A stretch of DNA of 64,000 nucleotides. Source: Paraflavitalea sp. CAU 1676. Lineage in GTDB: Bacteria > Bacteroidota > Bacteroidia > Chitinophagales > Chitinophagaceae. Positions 17,708 through 26,216 of the stretch are shown piece after piece. The DNA lies in assembly GCF_029223285.1 (NCBI RefSeq), contig NZ_JARHUJ010000002.1, positions 124,001 to 188,000 of the forward strand. The letters run 5' to 3'. Position 1 is the stretch's first letter. The number at the start of each line of letters is the position of its first letter. Below the pieces are notes generated by a model. The model saw nothing but the letters and a program-made list of their open reading frames with translations, had not been told where the DNA came from and searched no databases. A program made the position numbers and the translations under genes.

Positions 17708-17787
17708 GGGGAAGAAATGGTTTAGTGGCAGTGAAGCTTGCAAAGCTTATGCCACCACCCCATATGTTGTCGGGCGAGCCGTTTGTG

Positions 17788-18396
17788 TTAATTATACACC
17801 ACCTGGCTTGGTGGATTACGCCATTTTCTGACGCTGAAGAAACCAGCAACCAGGAGCGTGAGTGCGCCCACGATCAGCACGCCATGAGTGCCCAGTTGCC
17901 GGGCTATCCAAATAAACATATATTGAGTGCCCTGGTTGCGTGTAGTTACAGTTACCGAACCTCCTGCTTCCAGCGTACGGGCTTCATCCCATAAAACGTA
18001 GGTAAGAGTAAGAGATAGGCAGAATATAAACAAGGGTACTTCTACAGATTTCCACTTATTCTGCTGCTTTACGTCACGTTTGAATCCCTTCAACTGCCGC
18101 AAATAATCGGCCACCAAATCAGCTTCATACAACTCCTGAAACTTAAGCACCCGCTTTTTCTTACCGAGTTGTACCACTAGTTCTTTGGGCTTTTGTTCCA
18201 AATGCCGCAGAGCAGTTATGTCGGCCACATTATACTCCCTTCTTTCATGGAGCCAGCGGCGCATGCCCTGCACATGAAATTTTGCCATGAACTCATCATA
18301 ACTGTAGCATTTTTTGCTCATCAGCAACAGCTTCTCATCCGTAACACAAAGGCCTCTCATCCTGTTGTCGTTTTCAAGTGCGAATACCTGGTCCAT
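17788..18396 (-). CDS. Hypothetical membrane protein with two transmembrane helices
   Basis: The protein has 202 residues. The first 115 are charged and cytoplasmic in character and include a strand-rich segment (ELVVQLGKKKRVLKFQELYEADLVADYL) that could be a PH-like domain. Two hydrophobic helices follow at about 121-136 (VPLFIFCLSLTLTYVL) and 171-188 (GVLIVGALTLLVAGFF), separated by a short non-cytoplasmic loop. No enzyme motif is visible and no function is proposed. It is the first of three co-oriented small genes. Confidence 0.65.
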   Translation of the reverse strand: MDQVFALENDNRMRGLCVTDEKLLLMSKKCYSYDEFMAKFHVQGMRRWLHERREYNVADITALRHLEQKPKELVVQLGKKKRVLKFQELYEADLVADYLRQLKGFKRDVKQQNKWKSVEVPLFIFCLSLTLTYVLWDEARTLEAGGSVTVTTRNQGTQYMFIWIARQLGTHGVLIVGALTLLVAGFFSVRKWRNPPSQVVYN

Positions 18397-18611
18397 CTTA
18401 ATTAAGGGATTGTTGGGGGCCTAAATATAATAGGTATCCGCAGGTAATCCAATGTTGCCAGACGAAGATCGAACAACGGAGGCTGAAAGCAGCCGCCTTT
18501 GACGCTGCTGATGCGTGGTCAGATGATCCGCATTTACCCCGCGAAATCCGCAATCGTTTGTGTTACAAAGAGAAAGGTGAATCATGTATCTTGAGCGCAA
18601 CTAATCAACTT

Positions 18612-20204
18612 ATGAAACTTAACTATAACTTGTCAAGAATTGCAAGCCTGGTTGTTCTGATCACACTGTTACAACCTGCCACTGCCCAAAATACCTGCCC
18701 CATCATACCCCTGCCTGTCGAAAGCAAACAGGTGTCTGGTGCCTTTACATTCGATGGTCAAACGACCATTGTTGTCAACGAAAAGTCTCTGCAGGGGGTG
18801 GCTAAGTACCTGCAGGAAGAATTGGCGAAAAGGAAAGGCGCAACATTGAAGTTGGGGACAGCGACAAAGGGGCAACTGATCAAACTACAGACGGTGATCG
18901 CCAAGCCCCGGCCGGGAGAAGACTATAGCCTGAAGATGAGCCCCCGGCAGGTGTTGATCACCAGCCAAACGGTAGCGGGCGTATTCAACGGTGTTGTGTC
19001 CTTTCTCCAGCTTGCCACATCCAGCCCCGATAATTCGGTTCCCTGTTGGCAGGTCGTAGACTGGCCTCGTTATGCCTGGCGCGGCTTCATGCTCGACGAA
19101 TCGAGGCATTTCTTTGGCAAAGAAAAAGTGAAGCGGCTACTCGATCAGATGGCATTCTATAAACTCAATCGCTTTCACTGGCACCTCACCGACGAACCCG
19201 GCTGGCGGATCGAGATCAAACAATACCCCCGCCTGGCACAGGTGGGTGGCAAGGGCAGTTATACCGATACGACCGCGCCGGTTAAATATTACACCCAGGA
19301 AGAGATCAAAGAGATCGTAGCCTATGCGGCCAAAAGGCAGATCGTGGTGATCCCGGAAATAGACATGCCGGGTCATGCCACCGCGGCCAATAAGGCCTAC
19401 CCGGAGCACAGCGGCGGCGGATCCGATAAGCATCCTGAGTTTACTTTCAATCCTGGCAAGGAAGCAACCTACCAATACCTCACCAATATACTCAAGGAAG
19501 TAAATGCATTATTCCCTTCGCAAATGATCCATATCGGCGGCGATGAGGTGAGCTTTGGGAATGATAAATGGTTAAGCAATGCCGACGTAAAAGCATTGAT
19601 GGCCCGGGAAGGCCTTATGGATGTAAAGGCAGTAGAGTTTTATTTTATCAAACGCATGGCCGACTCATTGGCGAAAATGAATAATAAATGCCTGGCCTGG
19701 GATGAAGTTGCGCAGGCCGACCTGAATCCGAAACAAACCATCGTATTCTGGTGGCGGCAGGAACATCCAAGGCAGTTGTCTACTTCGCTGGCCAAAGGAT
19801 ACCCGGTGGTATTATGCCCGCGCTTACCCTTCTACTTCGATTTTGTGCAGGACAGTACGCATAAGTCGGGCCGCAAATGGGGCAATAAAAAACAATACAA
19901 CTCGCTCGAGGAGGTGTATAATTTCTCCGTGGCCGGCGTTGAAGGCTGTAGCGATACATCGCGCAGCATACTGGGCATTCAGGCCAACTTGTGGACCGAA
20001 ACGATCCGTACAGAGCAGCGCCTCGATTTCATGACCTTTCCGCGCCTGTGTGCGGTGGCAGAAGCTGCATGGACTCCCGCAGCCCAAAAGGATTTCCCTA
20101 ACTTCAATCAACGGCTCCAAAAGCAATTGCCGTTGTTAAAGCAACAGGGCATCCAGTACTACGATTACGGGCAACCGCAACAATCGCCCGAGCCGGTGCG
20201 TTAG
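18612..20204 (+). CDS. Beta-N-acetylhexosaminidase, glycoside hydrolase family 20
   Basis: The protein has 530 residues. It removes terminal beta-linked GlcNAc or GalNAc from chitin fragments, peptidoglycan or glycans, using the substrate's N-acetyl group as nucleophile. The start at 18612 gives a signal peptide (MKLNYNLSRIASLVVLITLLQPATAQ). An N-terminal GH20b domain at about 30-150 is followed by the catalytic barrel. The barrel has the GF.LDESRHFF block, the FHWHLTDEPGWR block, and the catalytic Asp-Glu pair in HIGGDE near residues 307-312. The later conserved WWR and ANLWTE segments are present. It stands apart from the PUL on its own. Confidence 0.95.
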   Translation: MKLNYNLSRIASLVVLITLLQPATAQNTCPIIPLPVESKQVSGAFTFDGQTTIVVNEKSLQGVAKYLQEELAKRKGATLKLGTATKGQLIKLQTVIAKPRPGEDYSLKMSPRQVLITSQTVAGVFNGVVSFLQLATSSPDNSVPCWQVVDWPRYAWRGFMLDESRHFFGKEKVKRLLDQMAFYKLNRFHWHLTDEPGWRIEIKQYPRLAQVGGKGSYTDTTAPVKYYTQEEIKEIVAYAAKRQIVVIPEIDMPGHATAANKAYPEHSGGGSDKHPEFTFNPGKEATYQYLTNILKEVNALFPSQMIHIGGDEVSFGNDKWLSNADVKALMAREGLMDVKAVEFYFIKRMADSLAKMNNKCLAWDEVAQADLNPKQTIVFWWRQEHPRQLSTSLAKGYPVVLCPRLPFYFDFVQDSTHKSGRKWGNKKQYNSLEEVYNFSVAGVEGCSDTSRSILGIQANLWTETIRTEQRLDFMTFPRLCAVAEAAWTPAAQKDFPNFNQRLQKQLPLLKQQGIQYYDYGQPQQSPEPVR

Positions 20205-20243
20205 TAGCCACAATAAATGGTAACTTAAACCTAAAGCCCAAAC

Positions 20244-21245
20244 GTGAGGAAGTACATAAAAAGCAAAAGGAATCTGGTCTCTCTCATCTTTATGTTAATG
20301 TTTCCGGGTTTGCTATTCGGTGGTGGAGGCTTTATAATGCTTGGGGCTATCATAAAAGGCCATTTGGTAGGGAGACCCGAAGAGGCAAAAGTCTATTTCC
20401 TTGTAATATTACTGTTGGGCTTGTTTATAGCGATGTGGTATGCCACATTAGTCAAATGGCCTGCCATTACCATTGATACTGCGGGAATCAGATTTCGCTT
20501 GTTTTTTCGCACCCGGTCTTATAGCTGGAATGAAATCTCCAAAATTCAGCTCACAGGTAAACGCAAGTATAAGTTCTTGCATATCGTCGTTCCGGCAGAG
20601 GCCGTTACAATCAGGTTACATGATGGGCGAGAAATACCCATTTGGGAAAGTAACTACAGGAATATGCCAGCACTACGCCTGGTACTTCAAAGAGCTGCGG
20701 CATTGCTAAAATTGCCTGACAATTCCATGAAGAACCTTGATTTTAGTAAGGTTGAAAAGGAAGCAGGTGTGTCTGATATGGAAGTTGGGACAGGCAAATT
20801 GTACAAAGGGAATTATTTGCTTTCTGGCGCCATGATTGCTATTTACGCATTCATAGTATTGATATTCATTCTGGATAGAATGTTATTTAGTGAATTTAAG
20901 AAACAAATATGGGTATCACTGCTCAATTGGACCATATTAGTAGTTGTCTGCTGGCCAATGACCATACAGCTATATTATTTTGAAATAACGAATCATTACC
21001 TCGTCGTTCGCCATCATTTATTCTGGTGGCATAAAAAAAACTACGCCATTGGAGATATTATGGAGCTTGTAGTAGAGGCGCCCGGCAAGCGTTCCAATTC
21101 TCTGCGGATCATTACCAATGATTTTAAAACAAGGATCTACACAGCCGATTCAATTCGTGCCAAAGATTGGCCGGAGTTTATTGAAGACCTTCGTGCTCGC
21201 GGACTAACTGTTCGCGATGAGCTGTTTGGTGGATTGGGTCATTGA
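20244..21245 (+). CDS. Membrane protein with two tandem (transmembrane pair + PH-like) units
   Basis: The protein has 333 residues and a GTG start at 20244, 39 bases after the GH20 stop. Hydrophobic pairs occur at about residues 11-35 plus 48-66, and 193-213 plus 225-245. Each pair is followed by a strand-rich segment with the pattern ITIDTAGIRFRLFFRTRSYSWNEI or FEITNHYLVVRHHLFWWHKKNYAI. This is typical of bacterial PH-like domains, in which an exposed strand contains W-(N/K)-I-x-(K/D)-I. The protein thus looks like an internal duplication. The function is unknown; such domains are often found in membrane-associated stress or regulatory proteins. Confidence 0.7.
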   Translation: MRKYIKSKRNLVSLIFMLMFPGLLFGGGGFIMLGAIIKGHLVGRPEEAKVYFLVILLLGLFIAMWYATLVKWPAITIDTAGIRFRLFFRTRSYSWNEISKIQLTGKRKYKFLHIVVPAEAVTIRLHDGREIPIWESNYRNMPALRLVLQRAAALLKLPDNSMKNLDFSKVEKEAGVSDMEVGTGKLYKGNYLLSGAMIAIYAFIVLIFILDRMLFSEFKKQIWVSLLNWTILVVVCWPMTIQLYYFEITNHYLVVRHHLFWWHKKNYAIGDIMELVVEAPGKRSNSLRIITNDFKTRIYTADSIRAKDWPEFIEDLRARGLTVRDELFGGLGH

Positions 21246-21474
21246 ATCTGTCGCATTCATTGTAGACAAATACTATTTGTAGGTCGTTAAATGATGCTGT
21301 CATTCGTTTCTTTACACAGAACGGTGGCACGTTAGGCAAAGCGGATGCAGAGTGTAGTAGGATAATCAACTTGTAGCAGGATTTTGGCAGGAACAATATT
21401 TTCGCTTAATCTCGATCATATAAGACTACGATAAACGAAAGTGTGATATCATAGGGAAAACCCTGAAATTATTA

Positions 21475-21500
21475 AGGCCACGCAAGTGGCCTATTTTTTT
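21475..21500 (+). terminator. Intrinsic terminator between convergent genes
   Basis: A perfect 7-bp stem AGGCCAC/GTGGCCT with loop GCAA is followed by A and seven T residues on the plus strand. On the minus strand it follows the nnr stop by about 30 bases and is succeeded by a TAATAATTT run, so it may act in both directions. Confidence 0.8.
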
Positions 21501-21530
21501 GCCCACTCACCGTTTGCCCTTGTTGATTAG

Positions 21531-23030
21531 TTATAAAACAAGTTGATGAAACGCATCTCCCAAATACTCCACGATATCCGAAGCGATCAACGATTCCTGT
21601 GAGGTATAGGAAACGGCCAGGTCGCCGGCAAGGCCATGCAGAAATACACCGGCAATCGCTGCCTGTGCGGCAGGGTAGCCCTGCGCCAGCAGACCGGTAA
21701 TGATGCCCGTGAGTACATCGCCGCTGCCGCCCGTTGCCATACCGGGATTGCCCGTACTGTTGAAGTAAGCAATGCCCTCGGGCGTTGCCACCAGTGAATA
21801 ACGGCCCTTCAGCACGATCACGATCTTCAACGCCGCAGCCCGCTTCAACGCCAGTTGTATCCGCTCAAAGTCATTCGCCGATTTACCAAACAAGCGCTCA
21901 AACTCTTTAGGGTGGGGGGTAAGGATCGTATTCGGAGGTAGCTTGCCCAGCAGTTCCTGGTGGCGCGACAATACATTCAAGGCGTCCGCATCCAGTACCA
22001 GCGCCTTACGGCTTTGCTGAAAGATAGTCTCGAACAATTCGCGGTGCGTGGTATACTGGCCCATACCCGGACCCGCACCCACCACATCATACTGGTTCAG
22101 GTTCACCGCCATTTCAATATAATCTTTGCCGGCCGTATACGTCATCGCCTCCGGCACAGCAATCTGCATAATATTGTAGCCAATAGCCGGGATATGCGTT
22201 GTGAGTTTGCCCACACCGCTGCGCATACAAGCCTTCGAAGCCAGCGTCGCCGCACCCATCATGCCCTGACTCCCCGCAATAATAGCTGCATGACCGTAAG
22301 TGCCCTTGTGCGAAAACTTACTGCGCGGTCTGATGATCTGCTGCACCAACGCCTGGTCGATCCATTCATAAGCCGCTTCCCGCGTACCAGGGAAATCAGG
22401 ATGCAATCCAATATCGAGAATATGCAGCGAGCCTACATAGGGTTCATTCTCGGCCACCAGGAAAGCCAGCTTATAACATTGAAACGATAAAGTATGGTCG
22501 GCCCGCACCACGGTGTTACCAACCGAGCTGCTATCGGCCATCAGGCCCGAGGGGATATCGATAGCGATCACTTCATTGCCGCTTTGGTTGATATGTTCTA
22601 CCACTTGGGCTGTCAGCCCGTCGAGTGGCCTGTTGAGGCCCGACCCCAATAAGGCGTCGAGTACAATGTCGCCAGCTGTCAATGCCGGGATCGTCTCCGC
22701 CGAAGAGATGAACTTGACCACCGCCTTGCCGCCATGCAGCCGCGCGAGGTTGGTTTGAAAATCATCCGTACCCATATGGCCAAACTCGAGTATGTACACC
22801 GTCACCGCGTGTTCGTCTTCCGACAGCATCCGCGCGATCGCCAGTCCATCCCCACCATTATTCCCCTTGCCGCAAAACACCACATAGCCCGCATCGGCCG
22901 GCCGGTAATGCTGCAGCCACTCATAACAGGCTTGAGAAGCACGTTCCATCAGGTCGATCGAGGCAATAGGTTCTTGTGAAATGGTATACTCATCCCAGGA
23001 GCGGATGTCAGGGGCTGTAAAGATATACAT
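21531..23030 (-). CDS. nnr: Bifunctional NAD(P)H-hydrate epimerase / ADP-dependent NAD(P)H-hydrate dehydratase
   Basis: This metabolite-repair enzyme converts damaged NAD(P)HX back to NAD(P)H. The N-terminal epimerase (YjeF_N) domain spans about residues 1-210, with the KGNNGGDGL nucleotide loop near 54 and the DALLGSGL motif near 128. The C-terminal dehydratase, related to ribokinase-like enzymes, spans about 220-495. It has GAATLASKACMRSGVGKLT, the ILTPHPKEFERL block and the GGSGDVLTGIITGLLAQG motif holding the catalytic Asp. At 499 residues it has the normal fused length. It is encoded alone, and the start ATG at 23030 fits the family. Confidence 0.95.
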   Translation of the reverse strand: MYIFTAPDIRSWDEYTISQEPIASIDLMERASQACYEWLQHYRPADAGYVVFCGKGNNGGDGLAIARMLSEDEHAVTVYILEFGHMGTDDFQTNLARLHGGKAVVKFISSAETIPALTAGDIVLDALLGSGLNRPLDGLTAQVVEHINQSGNEVIAIDIPSGLMADSSSVGNTVVRADHTLSFQCYKLAFLVAENEPYVGSLHILDIGLHPDFPGTREAAYEWIDQALVQQIIRPRSKFSHKGTYGHAAIIAGSQGMMGAATLASKACMRSGVGKLTTHIPAIGYNIMQIAVPEAMTYTAGKDYIEMAVNLNQYDVVGAGPGMGQYTTHRELFETIFQQSRKALVLDADALNVLSRHQELLGKLPPNTILTPHPKEFERLFGKSANDFERIQLALKRAAALKIVIVLKGRYSLVATPEGIAYFNSTGNPGMATGGSGDVLTGIITGLLAQGYPAAQAAIAGVFLHGLAGDLAVSYTSQESLIASDIVEYLGDAFHQLVL

Positions 23031-23173
23031 GGCTGATTTTGAATGTAACTGTAAAATACGTATTTATACGATAGTTTGTCGGGCTGTTGAGTAGTCGGCA
23101 GAAATGACAGGGTAGATGAACAGGATCGCCCGTTACCGTTAACCAGCTGATAACGATCCTCCACGAAAAGACA

Positions 23174-23206
23174 AAGGCCGATGCGGGAGCTACCTGCATC
23201 GGCCTT
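23174..23206 (-). terminator. Intrinsic terminator of the beta-lactamase-fold gene
   Basis: A perfect 11-bp stem AAGGCCGATGC/GCATCGGCCTT (23174-23184 and 23196-23206) is followed on the minus strand by TGTCTTTT. It lies 30 bases beyond the stop codon. Confidence 0.75.
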
Positions 23207-23235
23207 ATTATTTTTAAACCACGTCGACAGCTTCC

Positions 23236-24558
23236 TTACTTCCTGGCGGCTTTGCCGGCATAGGAGGTCGTCGTGCTTCTCTTTTTGGTGGTCTTCTTCG
23301 ATTTGGTGTTCTTGGCCAGCAATTGCTTTTTGGAGCTGGTGTAGCGTTTACCCCTGCTGCTCTTACGCACCGGTGTATTGCGGGCAACCCGGTCGTCGTC
23401 GCTGCCGCGGTCTACATGCTGCATATAATCGCCGAAGTAATCGGCCATTTCTTTCGCGGTGTAGATATTGCGGGCGTCGTTGTTGCAAAGGGCCACGATG
23501 GTTACATCTTCATCCAGCAGGCGCACGAAGATCGTGCGGTTTCCATGCCACCAGCCTGTGTGGTAAATGAGCTTCTTGCCATTCTTCAATACATACATGC
23601 GCCAGCCCAGACCATAATTGTGTGTGCCGGGTTTCTCGTTGCTGTACGGGGTGTAGGCGGCGTTGAGCGTTTCGGGTGTAAAGAAACGGCCGCTGCTCAG
23701 TGCCTGGTCCCACTTCAACAGATCGCGGGGCGTGCTGTAAATATTCTTGTCGCCATACACCATGTCGAGGAAGTCGAAGGCGTATTGGCGTCCGTTGTAA
23801 TAATAGGAGGGGAGACTGCGGGCCGAGTCCGCACGGGTGAACACATAGGTGTCGCGCATGCCGAGCGAATCGAAGAAGGTATTCTTCAGGTAGTCGCCGT
23901 AAAACTGGCCACTTACTTTCTCCACGATCAGCGCCAGCAAAGCGTAGTTCGTATTGGAGTAGCTGAAGCCACGGTCGGGGCGGCCCACCATGATCTTCTT
24001 GCGGTTGGCGATCAGGAAATCGAGCACATCCTGGTTGGTCATGATCTTCTTGCGGTTCCAGCCCAGCGACGACATATAGTGATCGTACTTGGGGAGGCCA
24101 CTGCGGTGATTCAGCAACATACGCACCGTAACGCCGGTACAGGGAAAACCGGGCAGGTAAGCGCTCACCAGGCTATCGATCTGCAGCTTGCCGTCATTCC
24201 ACAACTTCAGGGTCGCCATGGCCGTAAAGGTCTTGGAAACCGAAGCGAGGTGGAAAGGTGTGGTAGCCGTAATGGAATCGCCATAACCCCGGGGGTTCTC
24301 AAATCCCGAGTATTTCTCGTACAGGACCTGCCCGTTGCGTGCCACCAGGATACTGCCATTGAGCTTTTCGCCAAAGGTGGTATCGATGAATCCCTTTACG
24401 AGGTTAAAATAGTAACTATTTGAATCTGAGAGATTTGAGTTGGAGGCGGCAGCAGACACGGTCACCTGTCCGGTGGATGCCGTCAGCATTGCTGGTTGTT
24501 TATCACTGAGTTGCGCACAACCAATCGCAAAAAGGCTTAGTGGTATGAACCTTAGCAT
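23236..24558 (-). CDS. Serine beta-lactamase-fold lipoprotein (class C / penicillin-binding protein-like) with basic tail
   Basis: The start is taken at the ATG at 24558 (MLRFIPLSLFAIGC); a TTG three codons upstream is an alternative. Either gives a lipoprotein signal. The beta-lactamase/transpeptidase-like fold is shown by the Ser-x-x-Lys motif (ASVSKTF, near residues 106-109), the Tyr-x-Asn motif (YSNTNYALL) and the third motif as HTGWWHG. Chromosomal proteins of this family in Bacteroidota are mostly esterases or peptidases of unknown substrate, not resistance enzymes. The last about 45 residues are an unusual Lys/Ser/Thr-rich tail (GKRYTSSKKQLLAKNTKSKK and onwards) that is not part of the fold. 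Confidence 0.88.
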   Translation of the reverse strand: MLRFIPLSLFAIGCAQLSDKQPAMLTASTGQVTVSAAASNSNLSDSNSYYFNLVKGFIDTTFGEKLNGSILVARNGQVLYEKYSGFENPRGYGDSITATTPFHLASVSKTFTAMATLKLWNDGKLQIDSLVSAYLPGFPCTGVTVRMLLNHRSGLPKYDHYMSSLGWNRKKIMTNQDVLDFLIANRKKIMVGRPDRGFSYSNTNYALLALIVEKVSGQFYGDYLKNTFFDSLGMRDTYVFTRADSARSLPSYYYNGRQYAFDFLDMVYGDKNIYSTPRDLLKWDQALSSGRFFTPETLNAAYTPYSNEKPGTHNYGLGWRMYVLKNGKKLIYHTGWWHGNRTIFVRLLDEDVTIVALCNNDARNIYTAKEMADYFGDYMQHVDRGSDDDRVARNTPVRKSSRGKRYTSSKKQLLAKNTKSKKTTKKRSTTTSYAGKAARK

Positions 24559-24967
24559 GGTTTTCAAAAGGACTATTTTATGTTGGGTTAGTGATCCGCG
24601 AAAATACCGAATTAATCACGGATTTAGGCCCGTTCATGAACAATTTCACATAATATTTGTAACATAAAGCACTGATAAATACTTCATTCTATCTGTTCCG
24701 GACAGCCCCTTCCGCAAACGTTGCCGGGCTTCTCTTTTTTCCATGTCCATTTTTTGCGACATATTTGCACCCCGGAACATGGATAGCATCAATTATTGAT
24801 CTGTGTTGAAGGATTTTTATAGAATTGGTGATTCTGGTAGATTTTTTCCAACACTCTCCCCATTTCTGTAACTAACTGTAAATCCCTCTGGCTTGCCTGG
24901 CATGCTGTTCTGACCATACCGGAACTGTTGACCCGAGATTACTTAACGCAAAAGATGAGCCATCATT
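24559..24967. other. 409-base divergent intergenic region before serA
   Basis: No gene is seen. The region separates the minus-strand beta-lactamase-fold gene from plus-strand serA and must carry promoters for both. A weak inverted repeat (AGCCC...GGGCT, about 24706-24730) is followed by a T-rich run. CATATTTG at 24760-24767 resembles the -7 element in seven of eight positions but lacks a TTG at the right distance. Neither is firm enough for its own entry. Confidence 0.5.
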
Positions 24968-26206
24968 ATGAGCGAGAAAAAAAATACAAGTTATCCGAAG
25001 GAGAAAATTAACATTCTCTTCCTCGAGAACATCAGCGACGCAGCCGTTAAAAATTTTAAAGATGCCGGTTACGCCTCCGTGCGCAAGCTGGGCGGCGCCC
25101 TTACCGAAGACGATCTCGTGCGTGAAGTAAAAGACGTGCACCTGCTCGGTATCCGGTCCAAGACAATGATCACCCCACGCGTGCTCGAAGCAGCCAAAAA
25201 GCTCCAGGCCATCGGCTGTTTTTGTATCGGTGTAAACCAGGTCGATCTCAAGAGCGCCACCGAACAGGGCGTCGTGGTATTCAATGCCCCTTATTCCAAC
25301 ACACGTTCTGTGGCAGAGCTCGTGATCGGCTTGTCGATCATGCTCATCCGCCGCATTCCCGATAAAAACATTGCTGCCCACAAAGGCATCTGGATGAAAG
25401 AAGCCAAGGGAAGCTATGAACTCCGCGGTAAAACACTCGGTATCATCGGCTACGGTAATATCGGATCGCAGGTAAGCGTACTGGCCGAAGCGCTGGGTAT
25501 GAAAGTGATCTTCTACGACGCAGTAACCAAACTGCCACTCGGCAATGCCACCGGTAGGAAAACATTGAAAGAGGTGGTCAGCACCGCTGATATCATATCA
25601 CTCCACGTACCCGATACAGCGGCTACGAAGAATATGATCAACAAGAGCGTGTTGAAGAACTTCAAAAAAGGATCTATCCTCATCAACTACGCCCGTGGCG
25701 AAGTGGTCGATCTCGATGCACTGGCCAAATGCCTGCAGGACGGACAAATTGCCGGTGCCGCCATCGACGTATTTCCCTGGGAGCCTGAAAAGAACGGCGA
25801 CAAGTTCACGTCCCCCTTGCAGGAGTTGCCCAACGTGATCCTGACACCCCATATCGGTGGTTCTACTGAAGAAGCGCAAATGAATATCGGGGAAGATGTA
25901 AGTAATAAATTATTCCAGTTCCTGGAAATGGGCATCACCAATGGGTCACATACAGTGCCCGGCCTCAACCTGCCACCGCAGGAAGGAACGCACCGTATCC
26001 TCCACATTCACCGCAACGTACCGGGTGTATTGTCGGAGATCAATACCCAATTGTCCAAAGCGAATATCAATATCCTCGCGCAATACCTTAAAACCAACGA
26101 TGAGATCGGCTATGTCGTATTGGATGTGGATCGCAAGATCTCCGACACCGCTTTCCAATTGTTAAAAAAGGTGAAGGAGACGATCAAGGTGAGGTTGTTG
26201 TATTAA
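24968..26206 (+). CDS. serA: D-3-phosphoglycerate dehydrogenase
   Basis: This enzyme catalyses the first step of serine synthesis, oxidising 3-phosphoglycerate with NAD. The protein has 412 residues, the same size class as the E. coli-type enzyme. The NAD-binding Rossmann motif is at about residue 159 (GIIGYGNIGSQV). The conserved catalytic Arg and Glu regions are in INYARGEVVDLDAL and DVFPWEPE, and the catalytic His is in LTPHIGGSTEEAQ. A C-terminal ACT domain at about 340-412 (ILHIHRNVPGVLSEINTQLS) is the likely serine-binding regulatory site. It is followed after only 10 bases by the AAA+ ATPase gene, so the three genes 24968-28807 probably form one transcript. Confidence 0.96.
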   Translation: MSEKKNTSYPKEKINILFLENISDAAVKNFKDAGYASVRKLGGALTEDDLVREVKDVHLLGIRSKTMITPRVLEAAKKLQAIGCFCIGVNQVDLKSATEQGVVVFNAPYSNTRSVAELVIGLSIMLIRRIPDKNIAAHKGIWMKEAKGSYELRGKTLGIIGYGNIGSQVSVLAEALGMKVIFYDAVTKLPLGNATGRKTLKEVVSTADIISLHVPDTAATKNMINKSVLKNFKKGSILINYARGEVVDLDALAKCLQDGQIAGAAIDVFPWEPEKNGDKFTSPLQELPNVILTPHIGGSTEEAQMNIGEDVSNKLFQFLEMGITNGSHTVPGLNLPPQEGTHRILHIHRNVPGVLSEINTQLSKANINILAQYLKTNDEIGYVVLDVDRKISDTAFQLLKKVKETIKVRLLY

Positions 26207-26216
26207 TTTAGCCAGC

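Noticed and set aside
24700-24770. serA leader hairpin as a serine or T-box riboswitch
   Set aside because: The stem is short with a large loop and no recognised riboswitch features; recorded only as part of the intergenic region.
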